A model generated the notes under the pieces. That model did no database searches. It saw only the letters and a program-made list of their open reading frames with translations, and was not told the origin of the DNA. Source: Actinomycetes bacterium (GTDB lineage Bacteria; Actinomycetota; Acidimicrobiia; Spongiisociales; UBA5794). Taken from it: DNA of 6,646 bases. Positions 5,512 to 6,646 of the stretch are shown here, in pieces. Both the position numbers and the translations under genes were made by a program. The stretch is from contig JAMBLH010000120.1 of the NCBI GenBank assembly GCA_023336875.1, positions 1 to 6,646 of the forward strand. Direction: 5' to 3'. Within the stretch, counting starts at the first letter, position 1. Each line of letters starts with the position of its first letter.

Positions 5512-6646
5512 ACGACGCCCATCAGCTCTCCGAACGCGCAATCCAGCTCGACGCGCTGGATCCATTATCCCGATTCAGGGATCGATTCGTGATCAAGGAC
5601 GCACTCATCTACCTCGATGGCAACTCGCTTGGTCGTCTCCCGAAGGAGACCGCTCTCCGGATCCAAGAAGTGGTGGAGACCGAATGGGCCGAGCAGCTGG
5701 TACTTGGATGGGACACCTGGCTCGACTCAGGAACACGAATCGGCGATCTGCTCGCACCGCTGATCGGGGCAGCCGCAGGCGAAGTGGCGATCGCGGACCA
5801 GACTTCGGTGAATCTCTTCAAGCTCGCCTCGGCCGCTCTCGCGTCGAGTGGCAGAAAGAGCATTCTCACAGACTCGGGCAACTTCCCGTCCGACAGGTAC
5901 ATTCTCGGCTCGGTCGCTGAGGCGGCAGGAGGCACGCTCGTGGTGGTCCCAGAAGATCCGACTCCTGCAGACCTCGATATCTTTCTGGATGAGACCATGG
6001 GTGTCGTGTCGCTCTCCCATGTGTCGTATCGTTCAGGATCGATGGCTGACGGTGCCGCGGTCACGGACCTCGTGCACCGCCACGGCGCGATGATGCTATG
6101 GGATCTCGCACACTCCGTAGGCGCTGTCCCCGTCGATCTTGCCGACTGGAATGCAGATCTCGCCGTCGGATGCACGTACAAATACCTGAACTCAGGACCA
6201 GGAGCACCAGGTTTCCTCTACGTTCGGCGGGATCTACAGACGCAGCTCGACCAGCCGATCACTGGCTGGTTCGGCCACGCAGACCAGTTCGGTTTCGCCC
6301 GCGACTGGAGTCCTGCCCACGACATACGGAGGTTTCTTGTCGGTACGCCGCCGATCATCTCGATGAAGGGCGTCGAGGCGGGTGTGAACCTGACGGCCGA
6401 GGCAGGCATCGGGGCGATCAGGGCCAAGAGCGTCGAACTGTCATCACTCTTCATCGAGGCACTCGAACCGACTCTCCGCCATGGCGTTGACATCGTCACA
6501 CCGATCGATCCGAACCTCCGCGGCTCACACGTGACAATCCGCCACGCCGAGGGATTCCAGATCGCGTCAGCTCTGCGACAGCGTGGAGTCATCCCAGATT
6601 TTCGATCGCCGGATCTGATCAGATTCGGCTTTGCACCCTTGTACAC
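5508..6646 (+). CDS. kynU: Kynureninase (3' end outside window)
   Basis: PLP enzyme that splits L-kynurenine into anthranilate and L-alanine in tryptophan catabolism (or 3-hydroxykynurenine into 3-hydroxyanthranilate). 379 codons are open to the window edge with no stop; related enzymes run a little over 400 residues, so only the tail is missing. Visible motifs are YLDGNSLGRLP (35-45), the cofactor-phosphate segment DQTSVNLFKL (97-106), DSGNFPSDRYIL (122-133), SHVSYRSG (170-177), the PLP-ring aspartate in LWDLAHSVGA (D199), and the PLP lysine in TYKYLNSGPG (K225). The visible sequence ends in RFGFAPLY, the conserved C-terminal strand. W68 and G279-T280 match the Trp/Gly/Thr of the Pseudomonas fluorescens enzyme, not the His/Ser/Asn of the human one, which favours plain kynurenine as substrate. 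The GTG start at 5508 overlaps the nitroreductase stop (GTGA) and gives a natural N-terminus (NDAHQLSERAIQLDALDPL). No strong Shine-Dalgarno is seen, so translation is probably coupled. Confidence 0.93.
   Translation, partial: MNDAHQLSERAIQLDALDPLSRFRDRFVIKDALIYLDGNSLGRLPKETALRIQEVVETEWAEQLVLGWDTWLDSGTRIGDLLAPLIGAAAGEVAIADQTSVNLFKLASAALASSGRKSILTDSGNFPSDRYILGSVAEAAGGTLVVVPEDPTPADLDIFLDETMGVVSLSHVSYRSGSMADGAAVTDLVHRHGAMMLWDLAHSVGAVPVDLADWNADLAVGCTYKYLNSGPGAPGFLYVRRDLQTQLDQPITGWFGHADQFGFARDWSPAHDIRRFLVGTPPIISMKGVEAGVNLTAEAGIGAIRAKSVELSSLFIEALEPTLRHGVDIVTPIDPNLRGSHVTIRHAEGFQIASALRQRGVIPDFRSPDLIRFGFAPLY

Noticed and set aside
5609..6181. Open frame (190 codons) on the - strand opposite kynU
   Set aside because: kynU on the + strand has continuous conserved motifs through this stretch; the antisense frame is Ser-rich and unrecognisable.
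1..6646. Mobile elements, CRISPR arrays, tRNA or rRNA genes, tandem repeats
   Set aside because: No transposase or integrase sequence, repeat-spacer pattern, RNA gene or notable direct or inverted repeats were seen. Repeated short strings such as CATCGTCGGC come from favoured codons for Ile, Val and Gly.

Overview
The window is about 60% G+C by eye and is almost entirely coding, all on the + strand: seven genes in 6.6 kb. Genes overlap by 1-4 bases or are separated by a few bases, and the only non-coding gap over 20 bases is the 57 bases between 2094 and 2152. Two genes start with GTG. This is ordinary bacterial chromosome. The protein style, especially the nitroreductase and kynureninase, together with GTG starts and overlapping stop/start codons, suggests an actinobacterium, perhaps an uncultured one of the Acidimicrobiia type. 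That assignment is an impression and not a computed result.

Layout: (1) 2-1243, the C-terminal four fifths or more of a classical decarboxylating 6-phosphogluconate dehydrogenase (gnd), cut by the left edge. (2) 1240-2094, overlapping it by ATGA, a pyruvate-type lyase of the DapA/NAL family. It looks more like 4-hydroxy-2-oxoglutarate aldolase than dihydrodipicolinate synthase. (3) A short gap with an imperfect hairpin across the aldolase stop codon and a possible -10 box just ahead of the next start. (4) 2152-4918, the three-gene proton-pumping NAD(P) transhydrogenase pntAA-pntAB-pntB, overlapping at both junctions. (5) 4933-5511, an FMN-type nitroreductase family protein of unknown substrate. 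(6) 5508-6646, kynureninase with a GTG start overlapping the nitroreductase stop, cut by the right edge a few dozen residues before its likely end.

Working together: 6-phosphogluconate dehydrogenase makes reducing power (usually NADPH), the transhydrogenase exchanges reducing equivalents between NADH and NADPH at the cost of the proton gradient, and the nitroreductase probably consumes NAD(P)H. Kynureninase belongs to tryptophan breakdown, and the aldolase would release pyruvate from a 2-oxo acid. The cluster therefore mixes nicotinamide redox balance with amino-acid or sugar-acid catabolism, probably as one or two transcripts, with the 2095-2151 gap the only plausible internal promoter site. 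I found no mobile element, CRISPR array, RNA gene, phage gene or convincing new system. The best leads are unusual active-site positions in the aldolase and the possible functional link between nitroreductase and kynureninase.
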